Positions 44,355 through 51,539 of a DNA stretch of 64,000 bases are shown one piece after another. Every line of letters starts with the position of its first letter. The first letter of the stretch is position 1. Origin of the DNA: an uncultured Clostridia bacterium (lineage in GTDB: Bacteria > Bacillota > Clostridia > UBA1381); the NCBI GenBank assembly GCA_934476675.1, contig CAKSOE010000003.1, positions 88,149-152,148 of the forward strand, written 5' to 3'. Made by a program: the position numbers and the translations under genes. The notes under the pieces were generated by a model. It was not told the origin of the DNA. It searched no databases and saw nothing but the letters and a program-made list of their open reading frames with translations.

Positions 44355-44909
44355 TTAGTTTGCAACCTTAACCATACTATGACGGATTACTCTGCCGTCC
44401 TTGTATTTGTAGCCGCGCATAAATTCCTCAACAACCGTATTGTCATCGGTTGTTTCGTCCTCCACGTGCATAACCGCGTTATGAATATTCGGGTCAAACT
44501 GTTCGCCGAGCGCCTTTATCTCCGACGCTCCAAGCTTTTCGAGAGTATCCGCAAACTGCTTCATAACCATTTCCACACCGTCTTTAAGCTTTATTGCGTC
44601 TTCCGACGTAACCTCTGTCTGCATTGCCCTTTCAAGGTTATCTCCTATCGGAAGTATCGCCGCAACCGCATCTATTACAGCATCGGCATATCTTGAGTCT
44701 TTTTCACGCTGGGAACGCTTTTGGAAATTATCAAACTCGGCATACAAACGCATATATTTGTCTGTCTGCTCTTTAAGCTTTTCCGCAAGCTCCTCTTCTT
44801 TTGACTTTTCCGGCGCTTTTTCCTCCGGCTGTGTTTCATTTTCCTCCGCTGCCGTTTCCTCCGGCATTGTATCTTTTTCTTCTAATTCTTTTTCTTCTTT
44901 TTTGCTCAT
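44355..44909 (-). CDS. grpE: nucleotide exchange factor GrpE
   Basis: 184 residues. Acidic N-terminal tail (1-40), long coiled coil, and the C-terminal beta domain with FDPNIHNAVMHVEDE and GYKYKDGRVIRHSMVKV. Releases ADP from DnaK. Eighteen bases after hrcA. Confidence 0.96.
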   Translation of the reverse strand: MSKKEEKELEEKDTMPEETAAEENETQPEEKAPEKSKEEELAEKLKEQTDKYMRLYAEFDNFQKRSQREKDSRYADAVIDAVAAILPIGDNLERAMQTEVTSEDAIKLKDGVEMVMKQFADTLEKLGASEIKALGEQFDPNIHNAVMHVEDETTDDNTVVEEFMRGYKYKDGRVIRHSMVKVAN

Positions 44910-44927
44910 CTTTCCATCCCCTTTCTG

Positions 44928-45965
44928 TTATTCCCCGTTGATATAATAGTTCAAGAGCTTATCTATCTCCGCCGAAATAAGATCAAGGCTTGCAAAAACC
45001 TTTGAATAATTCATGCGTTTGGGCCCGATAACTCCGAGCCGCCCCATGACCTTATCTCCCAAGGAATAATTAACCGTAACAAGCGAACAATCCTTTAACG
45101 CATCAACATTGTTTTCTCCTCCGATTTTGACGTTGACTCCATCGGTTTCGCCGCTGCCGATAAGCTTTTTCAGACTGTCTCTGTCCTCAAGCAGTCTGAA
45201 CATTTCACGCGCCTTGTCGGGATCCTTATATTCGGGGTATTTGAGTATCGAGTTTGAATTGCTTACATATATCTCCGTTTCCTCCGGCGCCGTAATCGTT
45301 TCATAAACAAAGTTCATGATGCTTATAAGCACCTTCGGATGAAGATTAAGCTGCTGCTTGATTTCATTCTCGATTTCCTTTATCCTGTCAAAGGTTATCT
45401 CATCGCCGCTCAGACCCGACAGGTTTTTGTTGAGTATGGCGGCAAGCTGTGTGCACATATCGGAATCGATATCAATAGTCATTATCTGATTTCTTACGCG
45501 GTGGGTTACCACAATCAGCATAACTTTCATCGTACCCAGCGGAACAAGGTCAAGCTTGTTTATTTTCTCGTCCGACTGTGCCGGCGCTGTAACGACTGTT
45601 GTGTAATCGGTCAGCGCTGACGCTATAAGTCCTGCCTGACGGATTATTTTTTCCAATCTTGTAACCTTTTGTTCAAGCTCATTCTGTAATCTCGCAATCT
45701 CCTCCATGCCGATCTGATAGCGATGCATCAGCTGATTGACATAAAAACGGTAGCCTGCATCTGACGGAACTCTGCCTGCCGAGGTATGCGGCTGCATGAT
45801 ATAGCCCATCTCCTCAAGGTCTGCCATTTCGTTTCGTATGGTTGCGCTCGAAAGTCCAAGTTCCTCATGCTTTGAAATGGCTCGTGAGCCTACCGGCTCT
45901 GCCGTACCGATGTATTCGTCAATGATTGCCTGGAGGATTTTTCTTTTTCGTTCATTCAAATCCAC
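44928..45965 (-). CDS. hrcA: heat-inducible transcription repressor HrcA
   Basis: 345 residues. N-terminal winged helix (GLSSATIRNEMADLEEMGYI), then the GAF-like dimerisation region. Start set at the GTG at 45965, six bases after GGGAGGG. It represses its own operon by binding the CIRCE element just upstream. Confidence 0.96.
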   Translation of the reverse strand: MDLNERKRKILQAIIDEYIGTAEPVGSRAISKHEELGLSSATIRNEMADLEEMGYIMQPHTSAGRVPSDAGYRFYVNQLMHRYQIGMEEIARLQNELEQKVTRLEKIIRQAGLIASALTDYTTVVTAPAQSDEKINKLDLVPLGTMKVMLIVVTHRVRNQIMTIDIDSDMCTQLAAILNKNLSGLSGDEITFDRIKEIENEIKQQLNLHPKVLISIMNFVYETITAPEETEIYVSNSNSILKYPEYKDPDKAREMFRLLEDRDSLKKLIGSGETDGVNVKIGGENNVDALKDCSLVTVNYSLGDKVMGRLGVIGPKRMNYSKVFASLDLISAEIDKLLNYYINGE

Positions 45966-45995
45966 ATTGAACCCTCCCAATACGGTCTTTTTTTG

Positions 45996-46022
45996 TTAGC
46001 ACTCAACGCCTTTGAGTGCTAA
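45996..46022. promoter_or_regulatory. CIRCE operator
   Basis: Perfect TTAGCACTC - 9 bases - GAGTGCTAA. It lies between the promoter and hrcA, the standard position for HrcA repression. Confidence 0.98.
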
Positions 46023-46029
46023 CAAGTAT

Positions 46030-46058
46030 AATTTACCACCTTATTTGCTATATGTCAA
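46030..46058 (-). promoter_or_regulatory. sigma-A promoter of the hrcA operon
   Basis: Minus strand TTGACA (46058-46053), 17-base spacer, TAAATT (46035-46030), immediately followed by CIRCE. Confidence 0.75.
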
Positions 46059-46110
46059 GCGATTTGCTTTACTTTTCATAAATTGTTCACATTTTTTACA
46101 TTATACCTTA

Positions 46111-47211
46111 TCATACAAACTCGCACAACACCGAATTTGACACATCTCTGCCTTTATCGGTAAATCTGTAACAGCTGTTTTCCTGCACGATAAAGCCGCC
46201 TTTTATAAATTTATCTATTGTTTCGCCGTAAATGTTTTCTATTTCCGTGCCGAACCTTTTAAAAAATTCACTTCTGTCAATCCCCTTTTCCATTCTCATA
46301 CCCATAAATATAAATTCGGAAATTTTATCTTCACGCGTCAGCTTTTCGCTGTTTTTATTGAAATTTCCCGATATATACTCCGACAAATCCGAGGTATTAA
46401 AACAGCGGCCTTCCCCGTCATACGAATGTGCCGCCGCTCCGAGTCCGATATATTCCCTGCATTGCCAGTATTTTATGTTGTGACGGCACTCAAAGCCGTC
46501 TTTTGCATAATTTGAAATTTCATACCGCTTAAAGCCGCTTTCCGCAAGGCGCTTTGAAACAAGCGCATACATATCCCTGTCCGCGTCATCGTCCGCAAAT
46601 GCAAATTTTTTATTTTTGTAATCCTCCGCCATGGGTGTTCCGTCCTCGATTATCAGACTGTACGCACTTATGTGAGTAACTGGCAGCGTAACGGCGGTTT
46701 CAACCGTTTTCATGAGACTTTGAGCCGTCTGGTTCGGCAGCGCTGTCATAATATCGGCATTTATATTTTCAAAACCCAGCTCTTTTAATCTGCAAATGGT
46801 ATTATATGCCGTTTTCGCACTGTGTATTCGCCCTATTGCTTTAAGTTCGTTATCATTAAATGACTGTACTCCCACGCTTATGCGGTTTACACCCTCCGAC
46901 AAAAGCGTTTTTGCTTTTTCATCGTCAAGCGTACCGGGATTGGCTTCAATACTGAATTCGTACTCTTTTGATATATCAAAATTTTCAAAGCATTTTCTTA
47001 TAAGCTTTTCAAGCTGCACTGCGCTCAGAATTGTAGGCGTTCCGCCGCCTATAAACACGGTATCGGCGCTTTCGCCCTTATAATTTTGCATTTCACCGAA
47101 CAGTGCTTCCAAATATGCGTCTGTGTATTCGGTTTTTCCCGAATACGATACAAAATCACAATATCTGCATTTCTGCACACAAAACGGTATATGAATATAG
47201 ATTCCTTTCAT
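46111..47211 (-). CDS. hemW: radical SAM heme chaperone HemW
   Basis: 366 residues. The radical-SAM cluster motif CVQKCRYCDF follows the start MKGIYIHIPF; GGGTPTIL, GVQSFND and the C-terminal HemW domain (ISEFIFMGMRMEKGI) are present. Often annotated as oxygen-independent coproporphyrinogen oxidase, but the lineage next to hrcA is HemW. Start at 47211 behind GGAGGGG. Confidence 0.93.
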   Translation of the reverse strand: MKGIYIHIPFCVQKCRYCDFVSYSGKTEYTDAYLEALFGEMQNYKGESADTVFIGGGTPTILSAVQLEKLIRKCFENFDISKEYEFSIEANPGTLDDEKAKTLLSEGVNRISVGVQSFNDNELKAIGRIHSAKTAYNTICRLKELGFENINADIMTALPNQTAQSLMKTVETAVTLPVTHISAYSLIIEDGTPMAEDYKNKKFAFADDDADRDMYALVSKRLAESGFKRYEISNYAKDGFECRHNIKYWQCREYIGLGAAAHSYDGEGRCFNTSDLSEYISGNFNKNSEKLTREDKISEFIFMGMRMEKGIDRSEFFKRFGTEIENIYGETIDKFIKGGFIVQENSCYRFTDKGRDVSNSVLCEFV

Positions 47212-47235
47212 AGCATTTTCCCCTCCGCTTAATCC

Positions 47236-47273
47236 AAAAAATAACCGCTGCAATTTGCAGCGGTTATTTTTTT
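47236..47273 (-). terminator. terminator of the CD1247-like gene
   Basis: Minus strand AACCGCTGCAA/TTGCAGCGGTT flanked by A and T runs. It overlaps the last base of that gene's stop codon. Confidence 0.9.
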
Positions 47274-47760
47274 ATTTATTGTCGTTGTCTTCGTCGTCTT
47301 CATCTTCGAAATCAAATTCGAGTTCAATTTCTTCATGACAATTCGGGCATACGATTTCATTTGAGCTGTCAAGCATATCAAAATCCACCATTACATCCTC
47401 ACCGCAATTCGGACACTGAATTTCAAAAAGATCGTCGTCCAAGCTGTCCATATCGTCCTCATCGTCCTCGTCCAGCCAGCTGTCGTCCTCATCATCATCG
47501 TAATCGTCGTCGTCTTCTTCGTCATCCCATTCGCCGTCGCCGTACAGATCATCGGCGATAACAAGAAGTTCTTCATCGATTTCATCAATCATGTCCATGG
47601 CATCGTCCTGGATAGCTTCAAGCTCCTCAATCCTGTCTGCCATCTCCTCCATGACCTCAAGCATTTTTCCGATAAGCTTTCCCTCATCACTCTTGGGACT
47701 TAAATTAAGACCGTCCGCATATCCCGATAAATAGGATACTTTTTTTGATAAATCGTTCAT
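47272..47760 (-). CDS. acidic zinc-ribbon protein (CD1247 N-terminal domain family)
   Basis: 162 residues. N-terminal NDLSKKVSYLSGYADGLNL is the CD1247-type domain, followed by a coiled stretch, a run of some 45 mostly Asp/Glu residues (about 75-120), then a zinc ribbon with two CPNC pairs (CPNCGED and CPNCHEE) and another acidic tail. Function not known. The acidic run suggests binding to basic partners or cations. Start at 47760 behind AAAGGA. Confidence 0.8.
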   Translation of the reverse strand: MNDLSKKVSYLSGYADGLNLSPKSDEGKLIGKMLEVMEEMADRIEELEAIQDDAMDMIDEIDEELLVIADDLYGDGEWDDEEDDDDYDDDEDDSWLDEDDEDDMDSLDDDLFEIQCPNCGEDVMVDFDMLDSSNEIVCPNCHEEIELEFDFEDEDDEDNDNK

Positions 47761-47802
47761 ATTTAATTCCTTTCTGTGCAAAAGGCACAAAAGTGTGCGT
47801 GC

Positions 47803-48366
47803 TTACTTATTTACACGCTCCATGTATTCGCCTGTTCTTGTGTCAACCCTGATTATATCGCTGCCGTCAACAAATAACGGTACCTGAATAACCGCACCCG
47901 TTTCGAGAGTTGCGGGCTTTGTTGCGCCTGTGGCGGTATTTCCGGCAAAACCGGGTTCTGTCTCTGTGATAGCCAGTTCAACAAATGTGGGCGGCTCAAT
48001 GTCAAATACGTTTCCTTTGTATGAAAGAACCTTACATACGTCGTTTTCCTTAACAAACTTCATAGCGTCGCCTACGGTTGACTTGTTAATGGGAAGCATA
48101 TCGAATGTTTCCTGATCCATGAAGTAATAAAGATCTCCGTCCGAATATGAATACTGCATATCCTTTCTTTCGATATATGCATTTTCAAACTTTTCTGTCG
48201 GTCTGAATGTCTTTTCAACCACACTGCCCGTTATAACATTTTTAATCTTTGTTCTTACAAAAGCCGCGCCCTTACCGGGTTTTACGTGCTGAAATTCTAC
48301 TATCTGCCATACTCCGCCTTCTAATTCAAATGTAACGCCGTTTCTGAAATCTCCTGCTGTTACCAT
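47803..48366 (-). CDS. efp: elongation factor P
   Basis: 187 residues, three beta-barrel domains. Relieves ribosome stalling at polyproline. The tip of domain I is KPGKGAAFVR with Lys32 at the modifiable position. C-terminal signature GDIIRVDTRTGEYMERV-like ending is present. Start at 48366 behind AGGAGG; the upstream open frame (13 codons) is not needed. Confidence 0.97.
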   Translation of the reverse strand: MVTAGDFRNGVTFELEGGVWQIVEFQHVKPGKGAAFVRTKIKNVITGSVVEKTFRPTEKFENAYIERKDMQYSYSDGDLYYFMDQETFDMLPINKSTVGDAMKFVKENDVCKVLSYKGNVFDIEPPTFVELAITETEPGFAGNTATGATKPATLETGAVIQVPLFVDGSDIIRVDTRTGEYMERVNK

Positions 48367-48485
48367 ATCTTTTCCTCCTAAATCTTTGGTAGTTATTTTA
48401 GTCATATAGATATATTTTACAATATCCCGGACAAAAATGCAATACTTTTGTATAAAAAACTTACCGTTAAAATATACAAAATATC

Positions 48486-48528
48486 AAACAAAGACTGCAA
48501 AGCGTGCATAATCCGACGTTTTGCAGTC
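48486..48528 (-). terminator. terminator of guaB
   Basis: Minus strand GACTGCAAAA with TTTGCAGTC around an 18-base loop, followed by TTTGTTTGA; seven bases beyond the guaB stop. Confidence 0.75.
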
Positions 48529-48535
48529 ATTTGAT

Positions 48536-50002
48536 TTAACCCTGTGTATTATAGCTGTAATTCGGCGCTTCTTTTGTGATATAAATATCATGAGGATGAC
48601 TTTCTCTGAGTCCCGCGCCTGTAATTCTTACAAATTTTCCGTTTTCCTTTAAGTCCTGAATTGTAGGCGCTCCGCAGTAGCCCATACCCGAACGAAGTCC
48701 GCCGATAAGCTGGAAAATTGTATCCGACAGCGGGCCTTTGTAGGGAACTCGTCCCTCAACGCCCTCCGGAACAAGCTTTTTGGAGCCTGTCTGGAAATAT
48801 CTGTCCTTTGAACCCTTTTCCATTGCTGCAAGAGAACCCATGCCTCTGTACACCTTAAAGCGTCTGCCCTGGTAGATTTCAAATTCACCGGGACTTTCGT
48901 CGCAGCCCGCAAGCAAGCTGCCCATCATGATAACGTCGGCGCCTGCCGCAATAGCCTTTACGCAATCACCCGAATACTTTATACCACCGTCTGCGATAAC
49001 GGGAATACCGTACTTTTTTGCCACGCATGAAACGTCATAAACAGCCGTTATCTGCGGTACGCCGATACCTGCAATTATACGAGTTGTGCATATCGAACCC
49101 GGACCTATGCCAACCTTTATGCAGTCCGCACCGGCTTCTATAAGCGCTTCTGCCGCCTCCGAGGTTGCAATATTTCCTGCGATAACAGACAGATTGGGAT
49201 ATGCTTTCTTAATTTCTTTTACTTTATTTATAATATTCTTTGAATGACCGTGAGCGCTGTCAAGACATACAATATCAACTCCGGCTTCGACCAAAGCCGC
49301 AACTCTGTCAAGGCAATCATCGGTAACACCGATTGCCGCACCGGCAAGCAGTCTGCCGTCTTTATCTCTTGCGCTGTTCGGGTATCTTATAGCCTTTTCA
49401 ATATCCTTGATTGTGATAAGACCCTTTAAGTGGTTTCCCTCATCAACTATAGGAAGCTTTTCTATCTTATGCGCGGAAAGAATTGCCTGTGCTTCTTTAA
49501 GGGTTGTTCCCACGGGAGCGGTTATGAGGTTTACCTTGGTCATAACATCATCGATTTTCTTTGAAAAATCCTCCTCAAAACGCAAGTCACGGTTCGTTAT
49601 GATGCCAACCAACACGTTATTTTCGTCACAAATCGGAACGCCCGATATTTTATAGCGACCCATCAAATCGTCAGCATCCTTTAATGTATGCCACGCACTT
49701 AAACTGAAAGGGTTTGCAATTACTCCGTTTTCCGAACGCTTGACCTTATCCACCTCGGCTGCCTGTTCCCTGATTGTCATATTTTTATGAATAATTCCTA
49801 TGCCGCCTTCACGTGCAACAGCTATCGCCATCGGCGCTTCGGTTACGGTATCCATTGCCGAACTCATGAACGGTATGTTTAGCTTTATGCTTTTCGTCAG
49901 ATGAGTTGACACATCTACTGTATTGGGCGTAACTTCCGATTCCTGCGGAATTAACAGGACATCATCAAAAGTAAGCCCTTCCTTTGCAAACTTGTCTACC
50001 AT
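48536..50002 (-). CDS. guaB: inosine-5'-monophosphate dehydrogenase
   Basis: 488 residues. First committed step of GMP synthesis. Barrel with two inserted CBS domains (about 95-205), catalytic Cys in GPGSICTTRIIAG, and the mobile flap region. N-terminal GLTFDDVLLIPQES is typical. AAAGGAG precedes the ATG; its own promoter is at 50097-50125. Confidence 0.98.
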   Translation of the reverse strand: MVDKFAKEGLTFDDVLLIPQESEVTPNTVDVSTHLTKSIKLNIPFMSSAMDTVTEAPMAIAVAREGGIGIIHKNMTIREQAAEVDKVKRSENGVIANPFSLSAWHTLKDADDLMGRYKISGVPICDENNVLVGIITNRDLRFEEDFSKKIDDVMTKVNLITAPVGTTLKEAQAILSAHKIEKLPIVDEGNHLKGLITIKDIEKAIRYPNSARDKDGRLLAGAAIGVTDDCLDRVAALVEAGVDIVCLDSAHGHSKNIINKVKEIKKAYPNLSVIAGNIATSEAAEALIEAGADCIKVGIGPGSICTTRIIAGIGVPQITAVYDVSCVAKKYGIPVIADGGIKYSGDCVKAIAAGADVIMMGSLLAGCDESPGEFEIYQGRRFKVYRGMGSLAAMEKGSKDRYFQTGSKKLVPEGVEGRVPYKGPLSDTIFQLIGGLRSGMGYCGAPTIQDLKENGKFVRITGAGLRESHPHDIYITKEAPNYSYNTQG

Positions 50003-50096
50003 ATTAATCTCCTTTCAATATTAAATGCACAGCTCCGTAAAACGGAAAAATTTCATCGCTCTGCTTTTACAAAGCCTAAAATAGATTCTTTTTTCT

Positions 50097-50125
50097 ATTT
50101 TAACAAAAATTACTGACTTTTTCAA
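50097..50125 (-). promoter_or_regulatory. sigma-A promoter of guaB
   Basis: Minus strand TTGAAA (50125-50120), 17-base spacer, TAAAAT (50102-50097). The leader of about 90 bases shows no recognised riboswitch. Confidence 0.6.
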
Positions 50126-50141
50126 GTCTTTTTAACAATAT

Positions 50142-51107
50142 TTATTGTAATTGATTAATATAATCTTCTAAAATACTCCTCATTACAGCAAAATCACCTA
50201 TTTTAAAAATTTCCGTCTTAATTTTCGACGCACCCGGCATACCTTTTATATACCATGCAATGTGTTTGCGCGCTTCGCGCACACCTCTGCTTTCGCCTTT
50301 TTCCTCAACAAGCATCGCTGTGTGTTCCAAAGCCTGTTCCGCCCTCTCGCGGTATGTCGGATAAGTTTCTTCTTCACCGGTTCCAAGCAGCGTATTAATC
50401 TGCCGGAAAATAAACGGATTTCCCTGTGCGCCGCGCGCAACCATAACCGCATCGCAGCCGGTATATTCAAACATTCTTTTTGCGTCCTGCGCCGTCCATA
50501 TATCTCCGTTTCCGATTACGGGAATTTTTACACGTTCTTTTATTTTTTTTATAATGTCCCAGTCTGATTTTCCGCTGTAAAATTCACGGCGCGTTCTGCC
50601 GTGCACGGCTATCGCCGCCGCTCCCGACGCTTCGAGAATTTCGGCGGCAAAAAGGGCGTTTACGCTGTTTTCATCCCAGCCCTTGCGTATTTTTGCCGTC
50701 ACCGGCACGGGCGAAACATTGCTGACCGCACGCATTATTTCTCCCATAAGCTTCGGATTTTTCATCAGCGCACTTCCGTCACCGTTGTTTACGATTTTCG
50801 GCGCAGGGCAGCCCATGTTTATATCTATAAGCTTTGTTCCCGTTTTTACCGTTTCATAAACCGCCTCCGCAAGAATTTCCGGCTCTGAACCGAAAAGCTG
50901 TATTGCGCAGGGTTGTTCGGCGTCTGTAATTTTCATTAGCTCTGCTGTTTTTTTATCTTTATAATGCAGTCCTTTTGCGCTCACCATCTCGGAATACACC
51001 AGACCAGCTCCGTAACGGCGGCATATTATCCGAAACGCCGTATCGGTTATTCCTGCCATGGGCGCAAGAAAGACATTGTTCTCTGTTTCAAAATTCCCTA
51101 TTTTCAT
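50142..51107 (-). CDS. tRNA-dihydrouridine synthase (DusB-like)
   Basis: 321 residues. FMN-dependent barrel with LAPMAGITD, catalytic Cys in NMGCPAPKIVNNGDGSALM, and VIGNGDIWTAQD. Start at 51107 behind GGAG, rather than the earlier ATG at 51128. In many Firmicutes dus precedes other genes, here it ends near the guaB promoter. Confidence 0.93.
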   Translation of the reverse strand: MKIGNFETENNVFLAPMAGITDTAFRIICRRYGAGLVYSEMVSAKGLHYKDKKTAELMKITDAEQPCAIQLFGSEPEILAEAVYETVKTGTKLIDINMGCPAPKIVNNGDGSALMKNPKLMGEIMRAVSNVSPVPVTAKIRKGWDENSVNALFAAEILEASGAAAIAVHGRTRREFYSGKSDWDIIKKIKERVKIPVIGNGDIWTAQDAKRMFEYTGCDAVMVARGAQGNPFIFRQINTLLGTGEEETYPTYRERAEQALEHTAMLVEEKGESRGVREARKHIAWYIKGMPGASKIKTEIFKIGDFAVMRSILEDYINQLQ

Positions 51108-51135
51108 ATCAGTCTCCGTATTCTTCATTATAAAT

Positions 51136-51168
51136 AAAACAAACCGCGTAATTACGCGGTTTGTTTTT
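51136..51168 (-). terminator. terminator of the tRNA-Leu gene
   Basis: Minus strand AAACCGCGTAAT/TACGCGGTTT hairpin with flanking A and T runs, starting three bases after the tRNA CCA end. Confidence 0.9.
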
Positions 51169-51170
51169 CA

Positions 51171-51254
51171 TGGTGCACCTGAAAGGACTTGAACCTTCAC
51201 GTCGGGGACACCAGATCCTAAGTCTGGCGCGTCTGCCAATTCCGCCACAGGTGC
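51171..51254 (-). tRNA. tRNA-Leu (anticodon UAG)
   Basis: 84 bases including an encoded CCA. Acceptor stem GCACCTG/CAGGTGC, D arm with GGCGGAATTGGCAGACGC, anticodon stem CCAGA/TCTGG around loop CTTAGGA, a class II variable arm (TGTCCCCGACG region) and T arm with GGTTCAAGTCC. Reads CUA and related leucine codons. Confidence 0.97.
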
Positions 51255-51272
51255 ATTATCGCAACTCATAAT

Positions 51273-51302
51273 ATTATAGCACAATAACAACATATTTGTC
51301 AA
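51273..51302 (-). promoter_or_regulatory. sigma-A promoter of tRNA-Leu
   Basis: Minus strand TTGACA (51302-51297), 18-base spacer, TATAAT (51278-51273). Confidence 0.8.
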
Positions 51303-51343
51303 TAGTTTTAAGACGAAAATATTTTGAGCCGTGTGGAAAATTT

Positions 51344-51424
51344 ATGTTGAAATTCATGTTTGAGACAATGCTGCGGAACGAGGAAGTCAGACCTATAGCT
51401 GACGCAATAACAAATATAGAATAA
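51344..51424 (+). CDS. possible 26-residue ORF or gene remnant
   Basis: MLKFMFETMLRNEEVRPIAD followed by AITNIE, then TAA, on the plus strand in an otherwise minus-strand area, followed by a good plus-strand terminator at 51435. No clear ribosome binding site (only GTGGAAAA upstream). It could be a small gene or the 3' end of a decayed one; listed because the terminator needs a transcript. Confidence 0.25.
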   Translation: MLKFMFETMLRNEEVRPIADAITNIE

Positions 51425-51434
51425 CTTATTAAAA

Positions 51435-51476
51435 ACGCTTCGGTATGGACAGTTTTCCGTACCGAAGTGTCTTTTT
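51435..51476 (+). terminator. plus-strand rho-independent terminator
   Basis: ACGCTTCGGTA (51435-51445) pairs with TACCGAAGTGT (51460-51470), followed by CTTTTTG. No established plus-strand gene precedes it. Confidence 0.8.
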
Positions 51477-51539
51477 GTAAAACACTGTAATATTAAAACA
51501 GTATCTGCGTCTTAAAATATATTCAGCAATATTGAAAAA

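Noticed and set aside
47391..47588. Met/Thr-rich frame opposite or out of phase with the acidic protein gene
   Set aside because: Arises from the GAC/GAT-rich repeats that encode the Asp/Glu run; no independent support.
47272..47760. Tandem GAT/GAC codon tract as a possible DNA repeat array or CRISPR-like element
   Set aside because: It is in frame with a good gene and simply encodes an acidic stretch; there are no spacers.
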